Shown: piece after piece, positions 7,401 through 15,450 of the stretch
How positions within the stretch are numbered: the stretch's first letter is position 1
How the letters are laid out: each line of letters begins with the position of its first letter
Notes under the pieces: model-generated
What the model saw: the letters and a program-made list of their open reading frames with translations, nothing else
What the model was told of the DNA's origin: nothing
The model's database searches: none
Source of the DNA: Psychrobacter sp.
GTDB taxonomy: Bacteria > Pseudomonadota > Gammaproteobacteria > Pseudomonadales > Moraxellaceae
DNA: 23,320 nt
Direction: 5' to 3'
NCBI GenBank assembly: GCA_020024075.1
Contig: JAHHUJ010000005.1
Span: 1 to 23,320, forward strand
Translations under genes and position numbers: made by a program

Positions 7401-7480
7401 TATTAATTTGCTGGTTACAATACTAATTTAGTGGTTAGAGTACTAATTTAGTAGTTAGAGTACTAAATAGTATATAGCAG
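7401..7480. repeat. 20-bp-period palindromic repeat array upstream of pyrF
   Basis: Four consecutive 20-bp units can be aligned: TATTAATTTGCTGGTTACAA (7401), TACTAATTTAGTGGTTAGAG (7421), TACTAATTTAGTAGTTAGAG (7441) and a degenerate TACTAAATAGTATATAGCAG (7461). Units 2 and 3 differ at one base. Each of the last three begins with a small palindrome (TACTAA-T-TTAGTA, or TACTA-AA-TAGTA). The array lies 60-140 bp upstream of the chosen pyrF start and just beyond the lapA-like gene's terminator. It may be a cluster of operator sites spaced by about two helical turns, or simply a product of slippage. Confidence 0.7.
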
Positions 7481-7487
7481 CCTTGAC

Positions 7488-7515
7488 AAAAAAAACGACC
7501 CTTAGGCCGTTTTTT
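7488..7515 (-). terminator. Terminator of the LapA-domain gene
   Basis: AAAAAACG (7490-7497) pairs with CGTTTTTT (7508-7515), extended by CC/GG after one A-C mismatch around a CTTA loop. Read on the minus strand, the stem is followed by a run of eight T. It lies 60 bp downstream of the LapA-like gene and separates it from pyrF. Confidence 0.75.
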
Positions 7516-7574
7516 ATTAACTGTGTATCTTATCTTTATTCATTGTTAAATAGTTGCGTCTAACTCAAAGCAAA

Positions 7575-7958
7575 CTATCTAATCGTCGTGGTATCGATAG
7601 GATCAACCGGCAACTCTGGATCAGTGTGCAATGTCTGATCTGCAATATCTGCAACGGGAGCTTGTGATAGTCTTTCAATTTCAACCTTAGACTGTGTCAA
7701 CTTATCTTGTAAGCGTTTGTTTTCTTTATTCAAACGGCTAATTTCCCATTTGTTTTGAAATACCTTAAATAACAATAAAGACAACAACATGCCAGTAAAT
7801 ATACCTAGGAACAAGCATAAAATCAGCAGTAACCCTAGATTCATTGCTGGGGCTTCAGTGAATAACAAATTCACCGCAATCTCACTACTATTGGTTAAAA
7901 CCAAGCCTAGAGAGTAACCAAAAACTAAAAATAACAATATAATAAGGACAAAGCGCAT
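7575..7958 (-). CDS. LapA domain (DUF1049) inner-membrane protein
   Basis: A small protein of 127 residues with two N-terminal membrane helices (about 2-22 and 39-62), the DUF1049/LapA pattern (N-S-E-I-A-V-N between the helices), and then a charged coiled-coil-like stretch ending in an acidic tail. In E. coli the family member LapA works with LapB in controlling lipopolysaccharide synthesis; lapB is not seen here, so this role is only suggested. I prefer the ATG at 7958, 5 nt after AGAGG, over the in-frame GTG at 7964, which would overlap the ribosome site. It is divergent from yajC and has its own terminator at 7488-7515. Confidence 0.82.
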   Translation of the reverse strand: MRFVLIILLFLVFGYSLGLVLTNSSEIAVNLLFTEAPAMNLGLLLILCLFLGIFTGMLLSLLLFKVFQNKWEISRLNKENKRLQDKLTQSKVEIERLSQAPVADIADQTLHTDPELPVDPIDTTTIR

Positions 7959-8346
7959 AACCACCTCTAAATCATCAAAGTCGAATTTATGTACGTATGT
8001 TCTTTATATGTAGACTTATTAAACATACTAATGAATAAGATTATAACGTTATATTAGTCACTGTCGCTAGCCTTCATTTTGATTAAATACATTTTTTTAA
8101 CTGTTAAAAGCCTTTATAGGCCTTATTAACTACTGGTATTACAAGTAATAGTTATCAATGGGTCATTTTTTTGATACTATGCGTGTTAATTTATGATAAC
8201 TATACCCCTATCTATCAATTAACGGGTAATTATCCTTATTTCAGCGGTTACTGATTGGACTGGTCCTATGTGTGATTACAGCAACCCTATTGCCGCTGTC
8301 AGAGCCTATTCATCACTGTTATATAGTAATTTTTTAAGGATTTAAT
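7959..8346. promoter_or_regulatory. Divergent intergenic region between the lapA-like gene and yajC
   Basis: No gene is visible in these 388 bp. It must hold promoters for both directions. Toward yajC, TTGATA at 8171-8176 is followed by TATGAT at 8192-8197 (15-bp spacer), a weak candidate. TATTAC-AA-GTAATA at 8137-8150 is a perfect 14-bp palindrome just upstream of it and could be an operator. AAGCC/GGC around 8108-8122 forms a small hairpin. I cannot assign any of these with confidence. Confidence 0.4.
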
Positions 8347-8679
8347 ATGAATTTATTCATCCAAGCGGCTCATGCTGCTCCAGAAGCCGCTAGTGGTTCT
8401 GCAATGATTATGCAGTGGATTTTCCCGCTGGCTATTTTTGCCATCTTTTACTTCTTAGTAATTAGACCTCAGTCTAAACGTGCAAAAGAGCACCGCAACA
8501 TGGTTGACTCATTAACTGTCGGCAATGAAGTTATCTTCGCTGGTGGTTTGATGGGCAAAATCAAATCAATCGATGGGGATTATGCCGTTGTGGCTCTAAA
8601 CGATAAAAATGATGTCATGATCCAACGTGCTTCTGTAATTTCTGTGTTGCCTAATGGCACCATTGATGGTTTGCAATAA
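8347..8679 (+). CDS. yajC: Sec translocon accessory subunit YajC
   Basis: A 110-residue protein with one membrane helix (about residues 20-41) ending in the family signature FLVIRPQSKRAKEH, followed by a soluble domain (VGNEVIFAGGLMGKIKSID). YajC associates with SecD-SecF in the inner membrane and aids Sec-dependent export and membrane insertion. An AAGGA at 8336-8340, 6 nt before the ATG, fixes the start. Gene order yajC-secD-secF is conserved in gammaproteobacteria, but the usual upstream tgt is absent and a 375-bp gap separates it from secD. Confidence 0.96.
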   Translation: MNLFIQAAHAAPEAASGSAMIMQWIFPLAIFAIFYFLVIRPQSKRAKEHRNMVDSLTVGNEVIFAGGLMGKIKSIDGDYAVVALNDKNDVMIQRASVISVLPNGTIDGLQ

Positions 8680-9054
8680 TAAATAGTACTATTACCACTG
8701 TTTGCTAATCCAAAAATTGAACCTATCAAGCGTCAAAGGCAAGCCCTCACCTTATTAGTGTTCAGTTTTTGGATTATATGTTTTAATTAAATTAATTAGA
8801 GTGCGCTACACCCATAAAGCCTGTCGTAAAACTGACCTGCTTTATGACACGATAGGGCCATTTTTAGATATCTAAATCGCGATAATTATTATTTTCGCGT
8901 AACTGTATTCAACTGTGTTAAGCCTTTTTTTAGCTGTATCAATCGATGTAAAGATTACACTGGCCTAACACCTCGTTTTATATATTCCTATCTATCGAAG
9001 ATTGGCTATAGCGTAGCGCTCTACTGTTACCTTCCCTCAAGTGAAGAAGCTACT
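8680..9054. other. Structured spacer between yajC and secD
   Basis: No gene is seen in these 375 bp. The stretch holds three inverted repeats: the long 16-bp-arm repeat at 8707-8775; TGTCGTAAA/TTTATGACA at 8822-8830 and 8841-8849 (one G-T wobble); and CGCGA/TCGCG at 8878-8882 and 8895-8899. A weak promoter candidate for secD is TTACAC at 8955-8960 followed after 18 bp by TATATA at 8979-8984. The gap suggests secD-secF can be expressed separately from yajC. Confidence 0.55.
8707..8775. repeat. Long inverted repeat after yajC
   Basis: AATCCAAAAATTGAAC (8707-8722) pairs with GTTCAGTTTTTGGATT (8760-8775), 16 positions with a single G-T wobble, enclosing a 37-nt loop that itself contains AAGG/CCTT. 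It lies 28 bp after the yajC stop. No U-run follows, so a classical terminator is unlikely. RNA processing, attenuation or a degenerate mobile repeat are options. Confidence 0.7.
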
Positions 9055-10932
9055 ATGCATTACCCTGCCTGGAAATATTTCTTAATCGTTACCGTGCTCA
9101 TCATAGCGGGGCTTTATGCTCTGCCTAATCTATATCCAGATGAGCCTGCGGTGCAAATCACTAGTGCCTCAGCAGGTACCGAGCTGACCGATGAGGTGCT
9201 GAATCAATCAAAACAAGTTCTTGATGAAGCCGGTATCGCTTATCACGATTCTACTTTTTCAGAGAACAGTGCCTTATTACGAGTAGAAAATGGCGCAACG
9301 CAGCGCAAGGCACAAGAAGTTCTACGCCAACAACTTGGTAATGACTACGTTGTGGCTTTAAACCTAGCGCAAACGACACCTGACTGGCTTCGTAGCATCG
9401 GTGCTAAGCCTTTAAAACTTGGTCTAGACTTACGTGGTGGTGTGCGCTTTGTTCTTGAAGTGGATATGGATAAGGCTCTTGAACAGCGCTTAAAAACCGC
9501 CAGCAACGATGTGCGCAGCAGCCTACGTAGTGAACGCGTCCCAGTAAAAGGCATCAATGTAGTCGATCAAGGTCTATTACTTCATTTTAAAGATACTGAC
9601 TTACGCGATAAAGCACAACGCATTATCCAGCGTGATCAAGGTAACCAGTTTGAAATGCAAGCGTCGATGGACGATCAAGGCCCAGCATTAGGCTTACAAT
9701 ATAATGAAGCGACTTTAAAAGAGATTAATGAATACGCGGTAGGTCAAAACTTAACTACCCTACGTAACCGTATTGCAGAGTTGGGCGTCTCTGAAGCTTT
9801 GGTTCAGTCTCAAGGCAGCAACCGTATTGTGGTTGAATTACCAGGGGTTCAAGATACTGCTGAAGCGAAGCGTGTCCTAGGTCGTACGGCTAACCTTGAG
9901 TTCCGCTTGGTAGCTGATGAAAATGTCACTTATACCGGCGGCATCCCCCCTGCTGGCACTGAAGCCTTCCCATATATGAGCCTAGATGGTCCACCGTCAC
10001 TATTGAATCGTCAGCCTATCTTAACGGGTGAAAAAGTCCAAGGGGCAACCTCTGGTCTAGACGAAAACGGGGCTCCTGAAGTAAATATTACCCTTGATAC
10101 CGCTGGTGGTAAGCTGATGCAAAATGCTACCAAAAATGCGGTAGGCAAGCAGATGGCAGTATTGTTTATTGAGAATAAACAAAAAATCAGCTATGACACT
10201 GACCCAGAAACTGGGGAAACTATTGAAACTCGTACCCCTTATTCTGAAACTAAAATTATTAGCCAAGCGAACATTCAAGCAGTACTAGGCTCCTCTTTCC
10301 GCATTACTGGTCTAGACAGCAATGCAGAAGCTGCCGAATTGGCTTTATTACTGCGCTCAGGTGCTCTAGCCGCGCCAATGTACTTCGTGGAAGAACGCAC
10401 CATTGGTCCTTCACTGGGTCAAAAGAATATCGATGACGGTTTGTTTTCTACCAAAGTAGGTTACTTACTGGTCTTCTTATTTATGATTGTGTTTTACCGT
10501 CTATTTGGGGTTATTGCCAACATTGCTCTAGCCTTTAACTTAATTATTATGGTGGCCGTACTCTCTATCTTAGGGGCGTCATTAACGCTGCCGGGTATTG
10601 CGGGTATTGTATTGACCATAGGTATGGCAGTCGATGCTAACGTTCTGATTTTTGAGCGTATTCGAGAAGAGCTTGCCGAAGGGGTGAGACCTAAATCAGC
10701 TATTGTGGCTGGCTTTGATCGTGCCTTTAGTAGTATTTTTGATGGTAACATCACCACCCTATTGGTCGCTATCATCTTATTCTCTATTGGCTCTGGCCCA
10801 ATTAAAGGGTTCGCCATTACCCTTGCCATTGGTATTTTAAGTTCGTTGTTTACAGCCATTATTGTAACCCGTGCTTTGGTCCACTTGGTTTATGGTTATC
10901 GTAAATCTATCGATAAATTGAGCATAGGCTAG
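9055..10932 (+). CDS. secD: Protein translocase subunit SecD
   Basis: The 625-residue inner-membrane protein uses the proton gradient with SecF to help pull exported proteins through SecYEG. It has an N-terminal membrane helix (about 7-25), a large periplasmic region beginning with LGLDLRGGVRF (122-132), and about five C-terminal membrane helices from residue 465 on. The C-terminal part includes GMAVDANVLIFERIREEL, the conserved charged motif of the proton path. Length and order of domains match E. coli SecD (615). The start ATG at 9055 has only a weak GAAGAAG ribosome site, but the protein begins as expected. secF follows after 9 bp, with its ribosome site overlapping the secD stop. Confidence 0.97.
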   Translation: MHYPAWKYFLIVTVLIIAGLYALPNLYPDEPAVQITSASAGTELTDEVLNQSKQVLDEAGIAYHDSTFSENSALLRVENGATQRKAQEVLRQQLGNDYVVALNLAQTTPDWLRSIGAKPLKLGLDLRGGVRFVLEVDMDKALEQRLKTASNDVRSSLRSERVPVKGINVVDQGLLLHFKDTDLRDKAQRIIQRDQGNQFEMQASMDDQGPALGLQYNEATLKEINEYAVGQNLTTLRNRIAELGVSEALVQSQGSNRIVVELPGVQDTAEAKRVLGRTANLEFRLVADENVTYTGGIPPAGTEAFPYMSLDGPPSLLNRQPILTGEKVQGATSGLDENGAPEVNITLDTAGGKLMQNATKNAVGKQMAVLFIENKQKISYDTDPETGETIETRTPYSETKIISQANIQAVLGSSFRITGLDSNAEAAELALLLRSGALAAPMYFVEERTIGPSLGQKNIDDGLFSTKVGYLLVFLFMIVFYRLFGVIANIALAFNLIIMVAVLSILGASLTLPGIAGIVLTIGMAVDANVLIFERIREELAEGVRPKSAIVAGFDRAFSSIFDGNITTLLVAIILFSIGSGPIKGFAITLAIGILSSLFTAIIVTRALVHLVYGYRKSIDKLSIG

Positions 10933-10941
10933 GAGAGAATA

Positions 10942-12135
10942 ATGTCTACTAACAATCAGCAAGATAATAAAAATACAAACTCAGGAACGCCAAAAAGCTC
11001 AACTCCTGCATATATTGAGGGAGGCCGTCGTAAAAAACGTGGTCCTCGCCGTGATGGGAGAGGCAACAATACTACCTTGTCACCTAGTGATAAGATCGAC
11101 CAGGCAAATACTGAAAATACTGAATTAGACACTTCTGATGTCTACGAAGATGAGGCTGCTTTAGCTGAAGGCGGTATTAAAGCAGTGGGTTCTAAGCGCA
11201 TAATTCCTTTTATGAAGCTTGAGAAACCAATGGCAATCTTTTCAATCCTGATGGTGTTAATCAGTATAGGTGCCTTATTTATCAATGGCCTTAACCTTGG
11301 TCTAGACTTCACCGGTGGTGTATCTGCTGATGTGAAGTATGAAAACCCAGTAGAACAGACAGAAGTTATTCAGTCACTAGAAAAAGCTGGTTTCGATGAT
11401 GCTGTGGTTCAGTACTTAGGAGGCACAACGGAACTGTTAGTGCGCCTACCTCCACAGTCTGACAACGTAGAAGGGTTGAATGAGAGCCTAGGCTCTGCTT
11501 TAGAGCTACCGAATAATAGCGCCGAAATCAGTAACGTTAATATCATTGGTAGTCAGGTAGGTGGTGAGGTCTATCTAAGCTCAATGATTGCTATTTTGAC
11601 CGCACTAGGTATGATGATGCTCTATGTAGCCGTCCGATTCCAATTCAAGTTGGCACTTGGTGCGCTATTGGCTTTGGTGCATGATGCTATTGTAACCTTA
11701 GGTATCTTTGCTCTATTCCAGTTCCCATTTGACTTGACCGTTTTGGCCGCTATCCTAGCCCTAATTGGTTATTCATTGAACGATACGATTGTAGTCTTTG
11801 CCCGTATCCGTGAGAACTTCAGAAGGGTACGTGATGCCACTCCAAGACAGATTATTGACTTATCACTAACTGAGACATTACGCCGTACCTTCATGACAGT
11901 ATCTACTGTATTGGTTGTGGTTCTAGCGATGTTATTCTTAGGCGGTGATGGCTTATTCTGGTTCTCAGTGGCCTTCTTTATCGGTCTAATTGCAGGTACT
12001 TATTCTTCAACTTACATTTCAAGCTCTATTCCTTTAGCAATGGGCTTGTCCCGTGATGACTTTGTGGTGAAAATTAAGCCTGAGTTCCAAGAAGAAGTGG
12101 TTACCTTTAACGACCCAAAATCTTTTGAGGACTAG
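10942..12135 (+). CDS. secF: Protein translocase subunit SecF with long N-terminal tail
   Basis: SecF partners SecD in the inner membrane. The core starts with a membrane helix at about 97-115 followed by LNLGLDFTGGVSADV. Five further helices are clustered at the C-terminal half, including LIGYSLNDTIVVFARIREN. At 397 residues it is about 75 longer than E. coli SecF. The excess is an N-terminal cytoplasmic tail of about 90 residues: polar, with a basic patch (RRKKRGPRRDGRG, about 29-41) and then an acidic patch (DVYEDEAALAE). An AGGAGAG at 10931-10937, overlapping the secD stop, places the start and implies translational coupling. The tail holds a 9-bp perfect tandem repeat encoding NTE-NTE. 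Confidence 0.96.
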   Translation: MSTNNQQDNKNTNSGTPKSSTPAYIEGGRRKKRGPRRDGRGNNTTLSPSDKIDQANTENTELDTSDVYEDEAALAEGGIKAVGSKRIIPFMKLEKPMAIFSILMVLISIGALFINGLNLGLDFTGGVSADVKYENPVEQTEVIQSLEKAGFDDAVVQYLGGTTELLVRLPPQSDNVEGLNESLGSALELPNNSAEISNVNIIGSQVGGEVYLSSMIAILTALGMMMLYVAVRFQFKLALGALLALVHDAIVTLGIFALFQFPFDLTVLAAILALIGYSLNDTIVVFARIRENFRRVRDATPRQIIDLSLTETLRRTFMTVSTVLVVVLAMLFLGGDGLFWFSVAFFIGLIAGTYSSTYISSSIPLAMGLSRDDFVVKIKPEFQEEVVTFNDPKSFED

Positions 12136-12208
12136 ATCGTCACTGAGCTAGTAATAGATTATTTTGGATAAATACAATCCTTCTATCTACCAATCATTGA
12201 ATATGTAA

Positions 12209-12244
12209 CAATAAAAAGCACCTTAGGGTGCTTTTTATTGTTTT
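12209..12244 (+). terminator. Rho-independent terminator of secD-secF
   Basis: CAATAAAAAGCACC (12209-12222) and GGTGCTTTTTATTG (12227-12240) are perfect 14-bp arms around a TTAG loop, followed by TTTT. It lies 73 bp after the secF stop and isolates the export genes from the MATE gene. Confidence 0.93.
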
Positions 12245-12275
12245 GGTCTTTTAATTTAATAAAAGTATTAAGTTT

Positions 12276-13676
12276 ATGAGTCATACTAAGCCTGCCCCAA
12301 TGGATTTAAGCTATCGCCACATTATTGCGATTGCTGCGCCTGTACTGATAGCTAACCTAGCCATGCCTTTACAAGGGGCCATAGACGTGGGTGTCGTTGG
12401 ACATTTTCCCAAGTCTGCCCATTTAGCAGGACTAGGCATCGCCTCTCAGCTTTGGCTGCTAATACTGGTTAGCTTCAACTTTTTGCAATATGCTTCTTCA
12501 GGATTAGCTGCTCAAGCCCTAGGAAGACAAGCCACAGGTGCCTCTGATGCCACTGAACTATCAGATATTCTATCTCGTTCATTGGGATTAGCCTTAATAT
12601 TGGCCATGCTACTTTGGCTGTTCAAGCCCTTTATTTTGAATCTAGGTCTACAGCTGTTAGGAGCACAACCCGAAAGTAGCCAAGCCGCTTATACGTATCT
12701 TAGTGTGCGCTATTATGGCATCGTCTTTGAATTGATGAACTATGCATTTATTGGCTGGTTTGCCGGACAAGGTAAAACGAAACAAATGATGATGGTACAG
12801 CTTCTGATCTCAATGATTAATATTTTCCTGACCTTAACCTTGGTGTATGCGTTTGATATGGGGTTAAAGGGCGTCGCCTTAGGGACAGTGATTGGCTACG
12901 CTATAGGCTGTATTACAGCCATTGTGTTGGCCAAAATTACCTTGCGTGCTAATTCAGCTAAATTTAGACTTAAAACTCAGGCTCCCAGCTTTACCAAAAA
13001 AAGACTCACTGAGATATTCGCTTTTGATAAAATGCTGAGCTTGTTTTCTCTTAACAAAGATATTTTTATTAGAACTATTTTACTAACCCTTAGCTTTGCT
13101 TGGATCACTCGACTTTCTGCCCAACAAGGTGACTTGGTGATGGCTACCAATGCAGTCTTGCTTCAGGTGCTTAGTATTTCAGCCTTCGCTTTGGATGGCG
13201 TAGCGGTAGCGGCTGAAAGCTTATCGGGTCAAGCGGCGGCAAGACAATCACGGCAACAGTTTATCACGGCAGTAAAACGTACAGGCATTATGACTTTTAT
13301 ATTGGCCCTAAGCTTAACTGTTATTTGGGCATTTGCCCTACCGAGCTTCTTAAGTGTCATGACAGATTTACCCGCCGTGACTAAACTGGCACTAGATTAT
13401 CGTTATGTCGCCACCTTACTGCCTTTAATCGGTGCTGGAGCATATTGGCTTGATGGCATCATGTTTGGTCTCACTGCAGGAGCCAAAATTCGTCAAGTGG
13501 CGATTATCGTCTCTGTCATATTTTTTCCATTAACCTATGTGGTGTATCAGTTATATGGTCAAGAGTATGCTATGCCTATTGTGTGGTTTGCGGTGTATTG
13601 GTTGCTGCTGTCCCGCTTTGGCATTGCTGCCATTATTTTATGGCGCAATCAGCAAAGCCTTATTTACAACCAATAG
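12276..13676 (+). CDS. MATE family efflux transporter (DinF-like)
   Basis: The 466-residue, very hydrophobic protein has about twelve membrane segments in two halves. Its N-terminal pattern (HIIAIAAPVLIANLAMPLQG, DVGVVGHF) matches the DinF branch of the MATE family. Such proteins expel organic cations or other toxic compounds using a Na+ or H+ gradient; the substrate here is unknown. The ATG at 12276 has no clear ribosome site, and ATG 12300 (MDLSYRH) is an alternative starting closer to the first helix. It has no lexA neighbour, unlike E. coli dinF, so SOS control is not indicated. It lies 100 bp upstream of the next gene on the same strand. Confidence 0.88.
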   Translation: MSHTKPAPMDLSYRHIIAIAAPVLIANLAMPLQGAIDVGVVGHFPKSAHLAGLGIASQLWLLILVSFNFLQYASSGLAAQALGRQATGASDATELSDILSRSLGLALILAMLLWLFKPFILNLGLQLLGAQPESSQAAYTYLSVRYYGIVFELMNYAFIGWFAGQGKTKQMMMVQLLISMINIFLTLTLVYAFDMGLKGVALGTVIGYAIGCITAIVLAKITLRANSAKFRLKTQAPSFTKKRLTEIFAFDKMLSLFSLNKDIFIRTILLTLSFAWITRLSAQQGDLVMATNAVLLQVLSISAFALDGVAVAAESLSGQAAARQSRQQFITAVKRTGIMTFILALSLTVIWAFALPSFLSVMTDLPAVTKLALDYRYVATLLPLIGAGAYWLDGIMFGLTAGAKIRQVAIIVSVIFFPLTYVVYQLYGQEYAMPIVWFAVYWLLLSRFGIAAIILWRNQQSLIYNQ

Positions 13677-13777
13677 TAATAGTAGCCGTAGCCACTTAAT
13701 TGATTTGTATCACCAAACATTGTTAAAGAAGTTCTCAATAATATTTATTTTATCTCTCAACTAAAAAAGGCTTTATT

Positions 13778-15256
13778 ATGTCGGAATTTTCAGAAAAGCT
13801 TCCCTTCAAGCCCTTACCCACATTTCTTGCCATAGCTATTGGTCTTATCATATGGTTTGTCATACCCACACCGGAAGGGGTCACTGACAACGCTTGGCAT
13901 TTGTTAGCCCTATTTGTAGCGACCATTGTGGCCATCATTGGCAAAGCACTCCCTATTGGGGCATTGGCGATTATAGCCATCAGCTTGGTGGCGTTAACTG
14001 GGGTTACAGCAGATACTCCAAAGCAATCAATGAAAGATGCCTTATCGAGTTTGTCGAGTCCTTTGATTTGGCTAATCGGTATTGCGGTTATGATCTCGCG
14101 TGGCCTGATCAAAACAGGTTTAGGATCAAGAATTGCCTATTACTTTATCTCTATCGTCGGCAAAAAGACCATCGGCATTGCCTACTCTCTAGCTGCTGCA
14201 GAATTATTAATTGCGCCTATTACCCCCTCTAACACTGCCCGTGGTGGTGGGATTATTCATCCCATCATGAGATCTATTGCCGACAGCTTCCATTCAACCC
14301 CAGAGAAAGGCACCCAAAATAAAATTGGTCGCTATTTGGCTATGGTTAACTTCCATGCCAACCCCATTACCTCAGGTATGTTCATTACCGCTACTGCCCC
14401 AAACCCGCTAGTCGTAGATTTGGTGAATAAGGCAACAGGTAGTGAAATACAGCTCTCTTGGACCACTTGGGCAATAGCAATGTTCATCCCTGGACTGCTG
14501 TGTATCTTAGTCATGCCTTTGATTATTTATCTCATTTATCCACCAGAGATTAAAGAGACACCTGATGCCAGAAAGTATGCCTCTGAAAATTTAGCAAAGC
14601 TTGGTGCCATAACTCGGCATGAAAAAATCATGTTGGCAGTTTTCACTTTGATGTTATTACTTTGGGCCAATATTCCCGCCCTAATCTTTGGTGAACAGTT
14701 CACTATTGATGCTACCGCTACTGCCTTTTTGGGATTATCAATATTGCTAATTGCAGGAGTATTAACTTGGGATGATGTACTAAAAGAGAAGTCTGCTTGG
14801 GACACCATTGTCTGGTTCGGTGCCTTGGTAATGATGGCAGACTTTTTAAATAAATTAGGTCTAATTGGTTGGTTTTCCTCTAGCATCGAGTCGGCCATCG
14901 GCTTGACTGGATTTGGCTGGATGGGTGCGGTGGTGATATTAACCCTAGTTTATTTATATATGCACTACTTTTTTGCTAGTACCACAGCACACGTTACAGC
15001 GATGTTTGCTGCGTTCTATGCCGTTGGTCTTACCTTAGGCGCACCTCCTATGCTGTACGCATTAATCTTGGCAGCCGCCGGCAATATCATGATGACCTTG
15101 ACCCACTATGCTACGGGTACCGCTCCAGTTATCTTTAACTCAGGCTATACTACTTTGCGCGAGTGGTGGACTATCGGCTTCGTCATGAGTGTGGCTAACC
15201 TAGTCATTTGGATTGGCTCAGGTCTTATCTGGTGGAAGGTGTTAGGTTACTATTAA
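13778..15256 (+). CDS. DASS/SLC13 family di- or tricarboxylate transporter (CitT-like)
   Basis: The 492-residue inner-membrane protein has about twelve helices and the two SNT-type substrate/cation loops of the divalent-anion symporter family: APITPSNTARGGG (SNT at 151-153) and FFASTTAHVTAMFAAF in the second half. The SNTARGGG form is typical of the CitT/TtdT/2-oxoglutarate-malate translocator branch, so citrate, succinate, tartrate or 2-oxoglutarate exchange is likely; the precise substrate cannot be told. An AAAAAAGG lies 7 nt before the ATG. The gene ends before a perfect terminator at 15367-15399. It may feed organic acids into gluconeogenesis (ppsA). Confidence 0.9.
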   Translation: MSEFSEKLPFKPLPTFLAIAIGLIIWFVIPTPEGVTDNAWHLLALFVATIVAIIGKALPIGALAIIAISLVALTGVTADTPKQSMKDALSSLSSPLIWLIGIAVMISRGLIKTGLGSRIAYYFISIVGKKTIGIAYSLAAAELLIAPITPSNTARGGGIIHPIMRSIADSFHSTPEKGTQNKIGRYLAMVNFHANPITSGMFITATAPNPLVVDLVNKATGSEIQLSWTTWAIAMFIPGLLCILVMPLIIYLIYPPEIKETPDARKYASENLAKLGAITRHEKIMLAVFTLMLLLWANIPALIFGEQFTIDATATAFLGLSILLIAGVLTWDDVLKEKSAWDTIVWFGALVMMADFLNKLGLIGWFSSSIESAIGLTGFGWMGAVVILTLVYLYMHYFFASTTAHVTAMFAAFYAVGLTLGAPPMLYALILAAAGNIMMTLTHYATGTAPVIFNSGYTTLREWWTIGFVMSVANLVIWIGSGLIWWKVLGYY

Positions 15257-15293
15257 CTAACGCTTCCACTACAATTAACGCTTCCACTGCAAT
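15257..15293. repeat. 18-bp tandem duplication after the DASS transporter gene
   Basis: TAACGCTTCCACTACAAT (15258-15275) is followed by TAACGCTTCCACTGCAAT (15276-15293), 17 of 18 identical. It begins right after the stop codon. No coding or structural role is visible. Confidence 0.7.
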
Positions 15294-15366
15294 CCTTCAT
15301 ATTTAAGCGATAGCGCATTTTAGCGACCACGTTTATAGAATAGAAAACTAGAAGGATAAATACAAC

Positions 15367-15400
15367 AAAAGCCGATAATCTGACAGATTATCGGCTTTTT
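15367..15400. terminator. Bidirectional terminator between the DASS gene and the RidA-like gene
   Basis: AAAAGCCGATAATCT (15367-15381) and AGATTATCGGCTTTT (15385-15399) form a perfect 15-bp stem with a GAC loop; T continues at 15400. It serves the convergent DASS (+) and RidA-like (-) genes. Confidence 0.93.
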
Positions 15401-15450
15401 GGTTTAAAGGCTGAACTTATTGGTTTAAAAGTTGAGCCTGAACTGCTGGT

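Noticed and set aside
7401..7480. CRISPR array
   Set aside because: The 20-bp units are contiguous without unique spacers, are degenerate, and no cas gene is present. The same applies to 22985-23044.
8707..8775. Rho-independent terminator of yajC
   Set aside because: The arms are long, but the loop is 37 nt and no T-run follows.
10494..10859. 121-codon open frame opposite secD
   Set aside because: It is a shadow of the secD membrane region with no ribosome site and no recognisable protein.
13537..13764. 75-codon frame over the end of the MATE gene
   Set aside because: It overlaps a certain coding region in another frame and has no ribosome site or family resemblance.
14536..14898. 120-codon open frame opposite the DASS transporter gene
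   Set aside because: It is antisense to a well-supported membrane protein gene. Hydrophobic-rich codons often leave the opposite frame open, and the translation resembles no family.
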